Below, piece after piece: positions 45,047 through 53,211 of a DNA stretch of 64,000 nt. The DNA lies in assembly GCF_002238045.1 (NCBI RefSeq), contig NZ_NBYO01000001.1, positions 372,001 through 436,000 of the forward strand. Direction: 5' to 3'. The translations under genes and the position numbers were made by a program. Origin of the DNA: Notoacmeibacter marinus. GTDB taxonomy: Bacteria > Pseudomonadota > Alphaproteobacteria > Rhizobiales > Rhizobiaceae. The stretch's first letter is position 1, and the number at the start of each line of letters is the position of its first letter. The notes under the pieces are model-generated. The model made no database searches and had not been told where the DNA came from. It worked only from the letters and a program-made list of their open reading frames with translations.

Positions 45047-46237
45047 CTATTCGAAAACGATGGCCGGCCCTTCGTTGCCCTGCGCGCCGACGCCTTCGAC
45101 CTCTTCCACCAAACGCTGTGCGATCTGCCGGTAGATCGTCGATTCGGCACCATCCGGATCGCCGACGAGAACCGGCTTTCCGGCATCGGAGGTTTCGCGG
45201 ATCGCCATCTGCAACGGCACCTCGCCAAGAAACGGCACGCCCAGCTTTTCCGCTTCCGCCTTCGCGCCGCCATGGCCGAAGATGGAATGGCTGGCCCCAC
45301 AATCGGGGCAGACGAACAGGCTCATATTTTCAATGATGCCGAGCACGGGAACTTCGACCTTCCGGAACATGTTCAAGCCCTTGCGCGCATCCAGAAGCGC
45401 CAGATCCTGCGGAGTGGAGACGATCACCGCCCCGGCCATCGGCACCTGTTGGGCCAATGACAATTGCACGTCGCCGGTTCCCGGCGGCATATCGACGATG
45501 AGCATGTCGAGTTCGCCCCATGCGACGCCGCGCAGCATCTGCGTCAAGGCCTGCGTCACCATCGGCCCGCGCCAGACCATAGGCGTATCCTCGCCGACCA
45601 TGAGACCCATGCTTATGGCCTTGATGCCGTAACTCTCCATCGGCTTCATCATCTTGTCGCCTGCCATTTCAGGCTTGCCGGACAGGCCGAGAAGGCGCGG
45701 AATGGAGGGGCCATAAACATCGGCATCCAGAACGCCGACCGACAGGCCGTGCTGCTGCAAGGCGAGCGCCAGATTGACAGCCGTCGTGCTCTTGCCGACA
45801 CCGCCTTTGCCGGACGCGACCGCGACGATGGAACCGATACCGGGAACGGCAATGGTCTGGCGACCGGCCGGGCCGCGTTGCGCTGCCGGACCGGGCGTCG
45901 GCCGAGCCGGGCCCGCCGGGGATGGGGGCGCCGTGCCCTGCCCATTTTTTCGCTCGGCGGTCAGCGCAACCGTCGCCTTTTGCACGCCCGGCATTTTCTG
46001 AACGGTTTCTTCCGCCGCCTTGCGCAGCGGCTCCAGCCGGTCGGCCAGATCGGCCGGAACGGTCAGGGAGAAAAAGACCTTGCCCTTGGCGATGAAGATG
46101 TCGGAGACCATGCCCTCGGAAACGATGTCGCTCTTTCCGCCCGGCGCGGCGATAGAGCGCAATTGATCGCGAATGGCCTCGGCGCTCGGTTCGCTCATGT
46201 CTTTCCCTTTTTGCTTTCCGAAGAGGCGCGATAGCAT
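45047..46237 (-). CDS. apbC: Mrp/NBP35-family iron-sulfur cluster carrier ATPase
   Basis: Cytoplasmic P-loop ATPase that binds and transfers Fe-S clusters. The 396-residue protein has an N-terminal MIP18/DUF59-like domain (about 14-95), a Pro/Ala-rich linker (about 100-128), and the ATPase domain with the deviant Walker A SGKGGVGKST, VLDADVYGPS, DMPPGTGD and the cluster-binding CPDC in FVCPDCGASHSIFG. The ATG at 46237 has AAGGA six bases upstream; MSEPSAEA at 46198 is an alternative. Last gene of a TorD-DUF4444-apbC series. Confidence 0.94.
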   Translation of the reverse strand: MLSRLFGKQKGKDMSEPSAEAIRDQLRSIAAPGGKSDIVSEGMVSDIFIAKGKVFFSLTVPADLADRLEPLRKAAEETVQKMPGVQKATVALTAERKNGQGTAPPSPAGPARPTPGPAAQRGPAGRQTIAVPGIGSIVAVASGKGGVGKSTTAVNLALALQQHGLSVGVLDADVYGPSIPRLLGLSGKPEMAGDKMMKPMESYGIKAISMGLMVGEDTPMVWRGPMVTQALTQMLRGVAWGELDMLIVDMPPGTGDVQLSLAQQVPMAGAVIVSTPQDLALLDARKGLNMFRKVEVPVLGIIENMSLFVCPDCGASHSIFGHGGAKAEAEKLGVPFLGEVPLQMAIRETSDAGKPVLVGDPDGAESTIYRQIAQRLVEEVEGVGAQGNEGPAIVFE

Positions 46238-46249
46238 GTTCGTCCTTTC

Positions 46250-46969
46250 TCAGGCGGTCAGATGCAGCGGCAATTGGCGCGCAATCATGTCGATCAGGGC
46301 AACTTTCTCGAAGCCCTCGCCCGTGTCGATCATCGCATTGCCGTCCTTGTCCAGTCGCATGGCAGGCCGGCTGCTCTCGCCATCGGTATAGGCTGTCCAT
46401 GCCGAGCGGATCGGTTCGAAACCGCGATTCTGCCACTCGGCCAGCCGACGCTGCATGGCGGCCGCCAAATGCTGTAAGACGGCCGTCCGGTCCGTCGCGA
46501 TCCCTTCCGATGCAAGGGCCGTGAGCTCTCGCCGTTTCAAGGCCGGAAGCCGTTCGGTGAACTTGCCCGACAAGCGAATGTGAAGTCCGATCACAAGCCA
46601 GTCCGGATAGTCCTCTGCCTCTTCCTGACCGGACAGCCCGCCAATGGCGACGCGCGCCACTTCGCGCGCTCCGAGACAGACACTGAACGGCCAGATTATC
46701 GTCGGTCGTTGCGCTGCTGAGAGTGCATGCAGGCTTTCCGCAACAGCCAGTTGCGCCAGAGGAAGCGCCTGTGCCGCCTCCACGGCCGATCGGTCGGAGT
46801 CCAGAAGGATCGCGCAGGACGCCATGCCGTGCCGTCGGCTATAGAGAAAATCGCCTGGCTCGGCCTTCTGGCATCGGGCAAGGCGGCAGGCTTCGTCTAA
46901 CGCCATCTTTTCACGATCGACCGCCAGAGCACGGAAGCCCTCGGGTAAGCGGGGATCGGGAAGGCTCAT
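46250..46969 (-). CDS. Biotin/lipoate ligase-like protein with DUF4444-type C-terminus
   Basis: Protein of 239 residues resembling the biotin/lipoate A/B ligase-like family that ends in a DUF4444 segment. The N-terminal part (RHGMASCAILLDSDRSAVEA, PTIIWPFSV, DYPDWLVIGLHIRL) follows the ligase-like fold, but the conserved biotinyl-AMP motif GRGRxG is not evident, so catalytic activity is doubtful. In other alphaproteobacteria such genes sit beside formate dehydrogenase and TorD-like genes. The ATG at 46969 gives the natural N-terminus MSLPDPRLPEGF. It lies 12 bases upstream of apbC and 91 downstream of the TorD-like gene. Confidence 0.65.
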   Translation of the reverse strand: MSLPDPRLPEGFRALAVDREKMALDEACRLARCQKAEPGDFLYSRRHGMASCAILLDSDRSAVEAAQALPLAQLAVAESLHALSAAQRPTIIWPFSVCLGAREVARVAIGGLSGQEEAEDYPDWLVIGLHIRLSGKFTERLPALKRRELTALASEGIATDRTAVLQHLAAAMQRRLAEWQNRGFEPIRSAWTAYTDGESSRPAMRLDKDGNAMIDTGEGFEKVALIDMIARQLPLHLTA

Positions 46970-47060
46970 GTCGGCGCTCCGGTCGTGGTCAGGCGGCAGG
47001 CATTCATGGTGTAGGGATTTCGCGAGTCCGGAACAAGGCGTAAGACCCGACGAAAGTCTG

Positions 47061-47663
47061 TCAGACCAACTGGAAACCGGCATCCTCAATATCGAGGAAG
47101 GTCGCCGCGAGATCGCCGACGGCACGGTAGAAATCCGCCTTATCCGATGTGCTCACATCGCGAAGGAAAAAGGGCATCCAGATCATGATGTGGTCCCGAA
47201 AGATTCGGCGCTGCTCCATAACCGCCAGACGGTCGCAGCCAAACCGGCCATCGATGAGCCCCGCCATCATCTCGAAGAGGGTGCCAGCATGGTCGGGCGC
47301 CCGTTCGGCGACCGGACGCTGCTCGATGCCAAGGCGCGCCATGAGCGCCGGCAGACAATCGGCCCCGGACGGACCGGTCCGTCCCTTCAAATAGGCCGAT
47401 GCGCGCGGCTCAAGCACACCATCCGGACCGAACAACCCCTGATATTCATCATGGACCTGCCGGGGCGTGGCCGTGCCGGCGCATTCGGCCAGACGGCCGG
47501 TCGCCCGGCCCATGGCGCTGTCATCGCGCGATAGTCCGCGCAGACGCTCAAGCATCTTGCGATCGGGTGGCTGAAGAAAGAGATCGGACACCAACGCATA
47601 GATCAGGCAGCGAAGCTTGTCTTCGACCGGCAGTTCTTTTTCGTCTCGCTTGGGCAGGGCCAT
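47061..47663 (-). CDS. torD: TorD/DmsD-family redox-enzyme maturation chaperone
   Basis: All-helical cytoplasmic chaperone, 200 residues, of the family that binds molybdenum enzymes or their Tat signals before export. Recognised by YALVSDLFLQPPD near the N-terminus, HDEYQGLFGPDGVLEPRASA and the late APDHAGTLFEMMAGLI (the Asp-His motif). No molybdoenzyme with a Tat signal is adjacent; its client is probably elsewhere, perhaps a formate dehydrogenase given the DUF4444 neighbour. Ribosome-binding site is weak; ATG at 47663 gives a typical length. Confidence 0.83.
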   Translation of the reverse strand: MALPKRDEKELPVEDKLRCLIYALVSDLFLQPPDRKMLERLRGLSRDDSAMGRATGRLAECAGTATPRQVHDEYQGLFGPDGVLEPRASAYLKGRTGPSGADCLPALMARLGIEQRPVAERAPDHAGTLFEMMAGLIDGRFGCDRLAVMEQRRIFRDHIMIWMPFFLRDVSTSDKADFYRAVGDLAATFLDIEDAGFQLV

Positions 47664-47818
47664 AGGGGCTCGGTCTCCATTCTGCCAACGGAGAGTAGGC
47701 GAGGACAGGCCTGCGGCAAGGTCGTCGGCAACCGGGCGGTCTCAGGCAACCAGCGCCATGGCCGTGCGTTCGACCTTGCGTAACCGATCTTAACTTCGAC
47801 AATCGAACGAGTGCTTCC

Positions 47819-48130
47819 ATGACAAAATTCGCCGTTTCAGCCTCGATGCTCGGCCTGGCCGGCATGGCGATTCTAGCCGGCCCCGCTGTAGCGGACCCGC
47901 CCGCCGATGCGCGTCCGCTCAGTCAGATCGCCCAGGCACTGGAAAAGGTGCCTGGCTATCTCTTCCTGCAGGAGTTGAAATGTGACGAGAATGCCGGAGC
48001 CTGGACCGCGATCTATCGCACCGTCAATGGCATGGACAAGCACATCCTGGTCCACGCGCAGACCGGTGCGATCAGCGAGCCTGCACCGTCCGGCGCGGGT
48101 GACGATCCAAAGCCCAACGGCTTGGAATGA
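47819..48130 (+). CDS. Small secreted PepSY-like protein
   Basis: Protein of 103 residues with a signal peptide of about 25 residues (MLGLAGMAILAGPAVA-D). The mature part, LSQIAQALEKVPGYLFLQEL followed by AGAWTAIYRTVNGMDKHILV, has the helix-then-strands pattern of PepSY-type domains. Function unknown; one Cys (CDEN) in the mature part. Alone on its strand, convergent with the aldolase gene. Confidence 0.7.
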   Translation: MTKFAVSASMLGLAGMAILAGPAVADPPADARPLSQIAQALEKVPGYLFLQELKCDENAGAWTAIYRTVNGMDKHILVHAQTGAISEPAPSGAGDDPKPNGLE

Positions 48131-48139
48131 AATGAAAAA

Positions 48140-48158
48140 GCCGCCCTTGCGGGGCGGC
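48140..48158 (-). terminator. Intrinsic terminator of the aldolase gene
   Basis: On the minus strand GCCGCCC/GGGCGGC (48140-48146 and 48152-48158) forms a 7-bp GC stem with a five-base loop, followed directly by TTTTTCATTTC. It lies 28 bases after the aldolase stop. In the other direction the T-run is lacking, so it mainly serves the minus strand. Confidence 0.85.
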
Positions 48159-48186
48159 CCTTCCCATCGTCGAAACAGCTGCGATC

Positions 48187-49098
48187 TCAGCCCTTATAGA
48201 CGTCGACAATCCGGTTGAGCAGCGCCACCGCCTCACTCTTCTCGCGCTGGAAGGAGTTGCGGCCGACGATGGAGCCGAAGCCGCCGCCGGCATTGATCTG
48301 GGTGATCTCTTCGACCAATGCGTCCGCATCTTTCGCGCCGCCGCCGGAGAAGACCACCACGCGCTTATTGTTGAAGGAAGCCTGCATGACATGGCTGATC
48401 CGCTCGGCGAGCGTATCCTGTTTGATGTCCTTGTAGGACTTCTCGGCATCTTTCAGATCGACGCCCTTTTCCGGCGGCTTGACCTTGATGATCGTCGCGC
48501 CCATCAGCGCCGCCATGTGCGCCGCGTAGGCCACGATGTCGAGCGCCGTTTCGCCCTTCTTAGAGACCTTGCCGCCGCGCGGATAGGACCAGACGACCGT
48601 CATCAGACCCTTGGCCTTGGCCTCGCGGGTCAACTCGGCCAGGTCTTCCTGCATCGTGAAGCAGTTGTCCGAGCCCGGATAGATGGTGAAGCCGATACCG
48701 ATGCAGCCGAGGCGCAGCGCGTCGTCCACCGAGCCGAGAACGGCCTGATCCGGCACGCTGTCCGACAGCGAGTTGGCCGAATTGACCTTGAGGATCAGCG
48801 GCACTTCGCCGGCGAAGGTGTCGGCGCCCTGCTCCAGGCTGCCGAGCGGCGCCGCATAGGCGGACAGGCCGGCATCGATGGCGAGCTGATAGAGATAATG
48901 AGGGTCGTAGGCTGCCGGGTTCGGCGCAAAGGAGCGTGCCGGACCGTGCTCATAGCCCTGATCGACCGGCAGAATGACCAGCTTGCCCGTGCCGCCCAGT
49001 TTGCCGTGCATCAGAAGGCGAGCCAGATTGGTCTTAACGCCAGGGTTCTCGCCTTCATACCAGGAGAGGATTTCCTTTACGCGCGGAGTGACGTTCAT
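48187..49098 (-). CDS. fbaB: Class I fructose-bisphosphate aldolase (DhnA/FbaB type)
   Basis: Schiff-base aldolase of 303 residues, cleaving fructose 1,6-bisphosphate in lower glycolysis or gluconeogenesis. Visible: VILPVDQGYEHGPARSFAPN near the N-terminus, GIGFTIYPGS, the Schiff-base lysine region GATIIKVKPPEKG, and the phosphate-binding VVVFSGGGAKDADAL and GSIVGRNSFQ. Not the zinc-dependent class II enzyme and unrelated to eukaryotic-type class I. GAAGGA lies upstream of the ATG at 49098. Monocistronic with its own terminator. Confidence 0.94.
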   Translation of the reverse strand: MNVTPRVKEILSWYEGENPGVKTNLARLLMHGKLGGTGKLVILPVDQGYEHGPARSFAPNPAAYDPHYLYQLAIDAGLSAYAAPLGSLEQGADTFAGEVPLILKVNSANSLSDSVPDQAVLGSVDDALRLGCIGIGFTIYPGSDNCFTMQEDLAELTREAKAKGLMTVVWSYPRGGKVSKKGETALDIVAYAAHMAALMGATIIKVKPPEKGVDLKDAEKSYKDIKQDTLAERISHVMQASFNNKRVVVFSGGGAKDADALVEEITQINAGGGFGSIVGRNSFQREKSEAVALLNRIVDVYKG

Positions 49099-49363
49099 GG
49101 CTGCATATCCTTCTTCGGGGCTCGGAATAGTGGGGCGTACCTACCCAATTACCCCCGTATCTGTCACGCAAAAACAGGGCAAATGCACGGCTTTTGGCGG
49201 GGCGGCATCCAGATGGCCGGAACTTCGGCAACTCAATCGATTTGATCGCGTCCGACAACCTGCCGTTGGGTGACGCGCCGATTGAGCGCGCGGATGGAAC
49301 CGACTGCCCGGCCCGGCCTTTTTCTGGACGTATTCCAAATTGCTGAGACCAAAGGAACTTTCC

Positions 49364-49882
49364 GTGACGTCATTGACTATTAACGGCAAGGCCGTCGAAT
49401 TGGAGGTGGATCCGCGAACCACCCTGCTCGACGCGCTGCGAGAACATCTGAAGCTGACGGGCTCCAAAAAGGGTTGCGACCACGGCCAGTGCGGCGCGTG
49501 CACCGTTCTGCTGGACGGCGAGCGCGTCAATTCCTGCCTCGTCCTCTTCGCTGGCTGCGATGGCCAGGACGTCACGACGATCGAAGGCCTGAAGGATGGC
49601 GACGAACTCGGCGCGATGCAGCGCGCTTTCGTGTCGCACGACGCCTTTCAGTGCGGCTATTGCACGCCCGGCCAGATCTGCTCCGCCGTCGCCACGCTCA
49701 AGGAAGTGGAACGCGGCGATGCATCGGCTGTCACCGCCGACGATGGCGATATTCATCTGACCCGCCTGGAGGTGCAGGAACGGATGAGCGGCAATATCTG
49801 CCGCTGCGGGGCGTATAACAACATCGTCGATGCGGTGATGGAAACCGGTGGCGCGGCCTTACAGACGGAGGCCGCAGAATGA
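49364..49882 (+). CDS. paoA: Aldehyde oxidoreductase [2Fe-2S] subunit (PaoA/YagT-like)
   Basis: Iron-sulfur subunit of a heterotrimeric xanthine-oxidase-family molybdoenzyme, 172 residues. The N-terminal ferredoxin-type cluster ligands lie in GCDHGQCGACTVLLDG plus the later NSC, and the second cluster in CGYCTPGQIC and CRCGAYNNIV. The GTG at 49364 is chosen: AAAGGA lies about seven bases upstream and it yields TSLTINGKAVELEV. E. coli PaoA is exported by Tat; no Tat signal is visible here, suggesting a cytoplasmic enzyme. Overlaps paoB by four bases. Confidence 0.93.
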   Translation: MTSLTINGKAVELEVDPRTTLLDALREHLKLTGSKKGCDHGQCGACTVLLDGERVNSCLVLFAGCDGQDVTTIEGLKDGDELGAMQRAFVSHDAFQCGYCTPGQICSAVATLKEVERGDASAVTADDGDIHLTRLEVQERMSGNICRCGAYNNIVDAVMETGGAALQTEAAE

Positions 49883-50871
49883 AACCGATCGAATATATCC
49901 GTCCCGACAGCGCCGATGCCGCGCTCGATGCGATCCGCGCCGAGAATGCCAAATTCATCGGAGGCGGCACCAACCTGCTCGACCTGATGAAGCTCGAAGT
50001 CGAAACGCCTGACGCGCTGGTCGATGTCCATCGTCTCGACATGGGAGGCTTTTCCGACACGGATGGAAACGGCCTTCGGATCGGCGCGGAGGTTACGAAC
50101 ACGACGCTCGCCAACAATTCCAGGGTGCGGAAAGACTACCGAGTCCTGTCCGAAGCACTGCTATCCGGCGCAACGGTGCAGCTTCGAAACCGGGCGACGA
50201 CCGGCGGCAATTTTCTGCAGCGGACCCGCTGCTATTACTTCATGGACACCACCCGCCCCTGCAACAAGAGGGAGCCGGGTTCCGGTTGTGCCGCGCTCAA
50301 CGGGCCGAGCCGCATTCACGCTATCTTGGGCACGTCTGCCCATTGCATCGCGACCCATCCGTCCGACATGGCCGTCGCCATGGCGGCGCTGGATGCGAAA
50401 ATCCATACGCGCAAGGCGGATGGCGCAAGCCGCACCGTCGCCGCGACCGAATTGCACCGCTTGCCGGGCGATACCCCACAGATCGATACGGTTCTGGAAG
50501 ATGGCGAACTGATCGAAGCGGTCACCTTGCCGGCCCCGCTCGGCGGCACGCATCTTTATCGCAAGGTTCGCGACCGCTCGTCCTACGCATTCGCTCTGGT
50601 CTCGGCCGCCATCGTCCTGAGGATCGCGGACGGCAAGATCGAGACGACCCGCCTTGCTCTCGGCGGTGTGGCGCACAAACCCTGGCGGGCAGAAAAGGCT
50701 GAGGCGCGGCTCGCCGGCCAAGCGCCAACGGAAGAAAATTTCCAAGCGGCCGCCGAGGCCGAACTGGCCGATGCGCGCGCCGAAGGCAGTCACGCCTTCA
50801 AGATCGAACTGGCTAAACGGACAATCGTCGCCGCACTTCGTGAAGCGGCCGATCGGGAGAATGCGGCATGA
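49879..50871 (+). CDS. paoB: Aldehyde oxidoreductase FAD-binding subunit (PaoB/YagS-like)
   Basis: FAD subunit, 330 residues, of the molybdenum hydroxylase. It has the FAD-pyrophosphate stretch KFIGGGTNLLDLMK, TTGGNFLQRTRC, and four cysteines (Cys118, Cys128, Cys137, Cys156, in RTRCYYFMDTTRPCNKREPG through AHCIATHPSD) that bind the additional [4Fe-4S] cluster found in PaoB but not in most FAD subunits of the family. This supports a PaoABC-type aldehyde oxidoreductase over xanthine dehydrogenase or CO dehydrogenase. Flanked by ATGA overlaps. Confidence 0.94.
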   Translation: MKPIEYIRPDSADAALDAIRAENAKFIGGGTNLLDLMKLEVETPDALVDVHRLDMGGFSDTDGNGLRIGAEVTNTTLANNSRVRKDYRVLSEALLSGATVQLRNRATTGGNFLQRTRCYYFMDTTRPCNKREPGSGCAALNGPSRIHAILGTSAHCIATHPSDMAVAMAALDAKIHTRKADGASRTVAATELHRLPGDTPQIDTVLEDGELIEAVTLPAPLGGTHLYRKVRDRSSYAFALVSAAIVLRIADGKIETTRLALGGVAHKPWRAEKAEARLAGQAPTEENFQAAAEAELADARAEGSHAFKIELAKRTIVAALREAADRENAA

Positions 50872-53048
50872 ACGACATCATCAAAGGCAAATGGATCGGC
50901 AAACCGCTCGACCGCGTCGACGGCCCGCTCAAGGTTTCCGGCGCTGCGACCTATGCCGCCGAACACGACATCGATGCCGCGATCGGCTTCATCGTCGAGG
51001 CGACCATCGCGAAGGGAACAATCGCATCCATCGAAACGGCCAATGCGGAAGCGGCCAAAGGCGTGATCGCTGTCCTTACCTACGAAAACGCGCCGAAAAT
51101 GGCTCCCTGGGGCGATGGGGCGGACGACCGGTTCGAGCAAAGCCATGGCGTTCTCGTCGACGGCACGATCCGCCATTATGGCCAACCGGTCGCGCTGGTC
51201 ATTGCCGAAACGCTGGAACAGGCGCGTCATGCGGCGAGCCTCGTGGCCGTGACCTATGACGAACAGGCGCCTGCGCTGGGCGTCGATCGCGCGGACAGCG
51301 AATTGGCGGAGGGCCTCGATGGCGGGTTCGAACCGACCAATCGGCGCGGTGATTTCGACCGGGCCTGGGCCGAAAGCGATCTGACGGTGGATCTCAACTA
51401 TACGACACCGCATATGATTCCGGCGGCTATGGAGCCGCATAGCGCCATTGCCGAATGGGACGGGGAGCGCCTGACCGTACGCAATTCGCTTCAGGTCATC
51501 GCGTCCGGCGTGGCTTGCCTTGCCAATACATTCGGTATCGATGAAGAGAATATTCGCGTTCTGTCGCCCTATATCGGGGGTGGGTTCGGCTCCAAGCTCG
51601 GACAGCACTACGACACCATTCTCGCCGCGGCGGGCGCCAAGAAGTTGAACCGCCCGGTGAAGGTGGTACAGACGCGCCGCAATCTGTTCCACGCCGGGCC
51701 GCATCGGGCCCGAATCGAACAGCGCATTCGTCTCGGCGCGACCAGGGACGGCACGCTCAAGGCCGTCAATTTCGAAACATGGTCGACGCAAGCCATCGGC
51801 TATTTCTACACCGAAGGACCGATGGCCTCGGCGGCCAGTGCCTATCGTTGCGATGCGCTGCACTGGACCGGCAAGACCCGCCAGGCGAACGAGACGCTGA
51901 ACGATTCCATGCGCGCGCCGGGCGAGGCGCTGGGCGGCGTCACCTTCGAAGCGGCGATTGACGAACTCGCCGAGAAGGTCGGCATGGACCCGCTGGAATT
52001 CCGCTTGAAGAACGAACCGACGGAGGACCCGGCAAGCGGCAAGCCCTTTGCGACACGCGATCTGGTGGAATGCATGAAGCGTGGGGCGGACGAATTCGGC
52101 TGGGCAGACCGGCCGAAAGAGCCGCGTTCGCGCCGGGAAGGTCGCAAGCTGATCGGGTACGGCATGGCCAGCGCCATTCGCGGCAATATGATGCAGGAAG
52201 GATCGTGCCGGATCGATCTTTCGGCGGGCGGCCATCTGACCGTCAAGATGGACATGACGGATATCGGCACGGGCACCTATACGATCCTGACGCAGATCGC
52301 TGCCGAAGCGCTCGGCCTCCATCCCGACGACATCACGGTCGATCTGGCCGATTCCGACAATCCCGCCACTGCCGGTTCCGGCGGATCGTTCGGTGCGGGA
52401 ACCTCGGGCTCAGCTCTGTGGAACGCATGCATCGCACTACGTGAGAAGCTGGCTAGGGCTGGTGGTTTCAACATCGACCCCGACGAGATCGACTTCGACG
52501 AAGGTACGATGCAGGCTGGCGACAGAGCCGTTGCGCTCGCAGACGTTTTGAAGGACAGCGACGGTTTTTCGGCTGAAGGCAGCATCAAGCCGGGTGAAGA
52601 GCACGAGGATTACGTCCAGAATTCATACGGCGCGCATTTCTGCGAAGTTGCCGTGGACATGGACAGTTGCGAGATCGAAGTGCGTCGCTTCGTCTCTGTC
52701 TTTTCCGCGGGCCGTATTCTGAACCGCAAGACGGCTCATAGCCAGTGTCTCGGCGGCCTGGTCTGGGGCATTGGCGGCGCCATCCGCGAAGAACTCTGGA
52801 TGGATGAGCGGACCGGCGGCTACGTCAATCGCGACCTCGCCGAATATCACGTGGCAGTGAACCGTGACGTTCCGAAGTGCGACATCATCTTCCTGGAGAA
52901 CCCCGACCCCAAATCGAACCCGATCGGGACCAAGGGGATCGGCGAACTGGCGCTTTGCGGTGCGGGTGGGGCCGTCGTCAACGCGATCTACAATGCTACC
53001 GGCAAGCGGGTCTATGATCTGCCCGTCACGCTGGACAAGCTGCTGTAA
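50868..53048 (+). CDS. paoC: Aldehyde oxidoreductase molybdenum-binding subunit (PaoC/YagR-like)
   Basis: Catalytic subunit of 726 residues that holds the molybdenum cytosine-dinucleotide cofactor and oxidises aldehydes to acids. Typical stretches: GKPLDRVDGPLKVSGAATYA at the N-terminus, SPYIGGGFGSKLG, NDSMRAPGEALGGVTFEAA, and the active-site glutamate in GTKGIGELALCGAGG (Glu about 693). The substrate is likely a broad range of aldehydes; not xanthine, given subunit architecture. A MoCo-inserting PaoD/XdhC-type gene is not present downstream. A hairpin follows the stop. Confidence 0.94.
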   Translation: MNDIIKGKWIGKPLDRVDGPLKVSGAATYAAEHDIDAAIGFIVEATIAKGTIASIETANAEAAKGVIAVLTYENAPKMAPWGDGADDRFEQSHGVLVDGTIRHYGQPVALVIAETLEQARHAASLVAVTYDEQAPALGVDRADSELAEGLDGGFEPTNRRGDFDRAWAESDLTVDLNYTTPHMIPAAMEPHSAIAEWDGERLTVRNSLQVIASGVACLANTFGIDEENIRVLSPYIGGGFGSKLGQHYDTILAAAGAKKLNRPVKVVQTRRNLFHAGPHRARIEQRIRLGATRDGTLKAVNFETWSTQAIGYFYTEGPMASAASAYRCDALHWTGKTRQANETLNDSMRAPGEALGGVTFEAAIDELAEKVGMDPLEFRLKNEPTEDPASGKPFATRDLVECMKRGADEFGWADRPKEPRSRREGRKLIGYGMASAIRGNMMQEGSCRIDLSAGGHLTVKMDMTDIGTGTYTILTQIAAEALGLHPDDITVDLADSDNPATAGSGGSFGAGTSGSALWNACIALREKLARAGGFNIDPDEIDFDEGTMQAGDRAVALADVLKDSDGFSAEGSIKPGEEHEDYVQNSYGAHFCEVAVDMDSCEIEVRRFVSVFSAGRILNRKTAHSQCLGGLVWGIGGAIREELWMDERTGGYVNRDLAEYHVAVNRDVPKCDIIFLENPDPKSNPIGTKGIGELALCGAGGAVVNAIYNATGKRVYDLPVTLDKLL

Positions 53049-53057
53049 AGGGTAATC

Positions 53058-53095
53058 AACGGCGCCGTTCCCGGTCAAAAAAGGATGGCGCCGTT
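53058..53095 (+). terminator. Hairpin after paoC
   Basis: AACGGCGCC (53058-53066) and its exact complement GGCGCCGTT (53087-53095) enclose a 20-base loop that contains an A6 run. It starts 10 bases after the paoC stop. The long loop and weak T-run make it a modest terminator candidate. Confidence 0.4.
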
Positions 53096-53211
53096 CATTC
53101 CTGTGATGACAACGGCGTTGGCAGCGCGTCTATTCCCACTTCGTGCTCTTACCGAGCGACAAGTGTGGCCTACTTTCCGGAGTTGGCCCTTTCGGCCTCG
53201 ACGGATCGCAA

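Noticed and set aside
49364-53048. PaoABC as the client of the TorD-like chaperone at 47061-47663
   Set aside because: Xanthine-oxidase-family enzymes are matured by XdhC/PaoD-type proteins, whereas TorD-type chaperones serve the DMSO-reductase family; PaoA here also shows no Tat signal.
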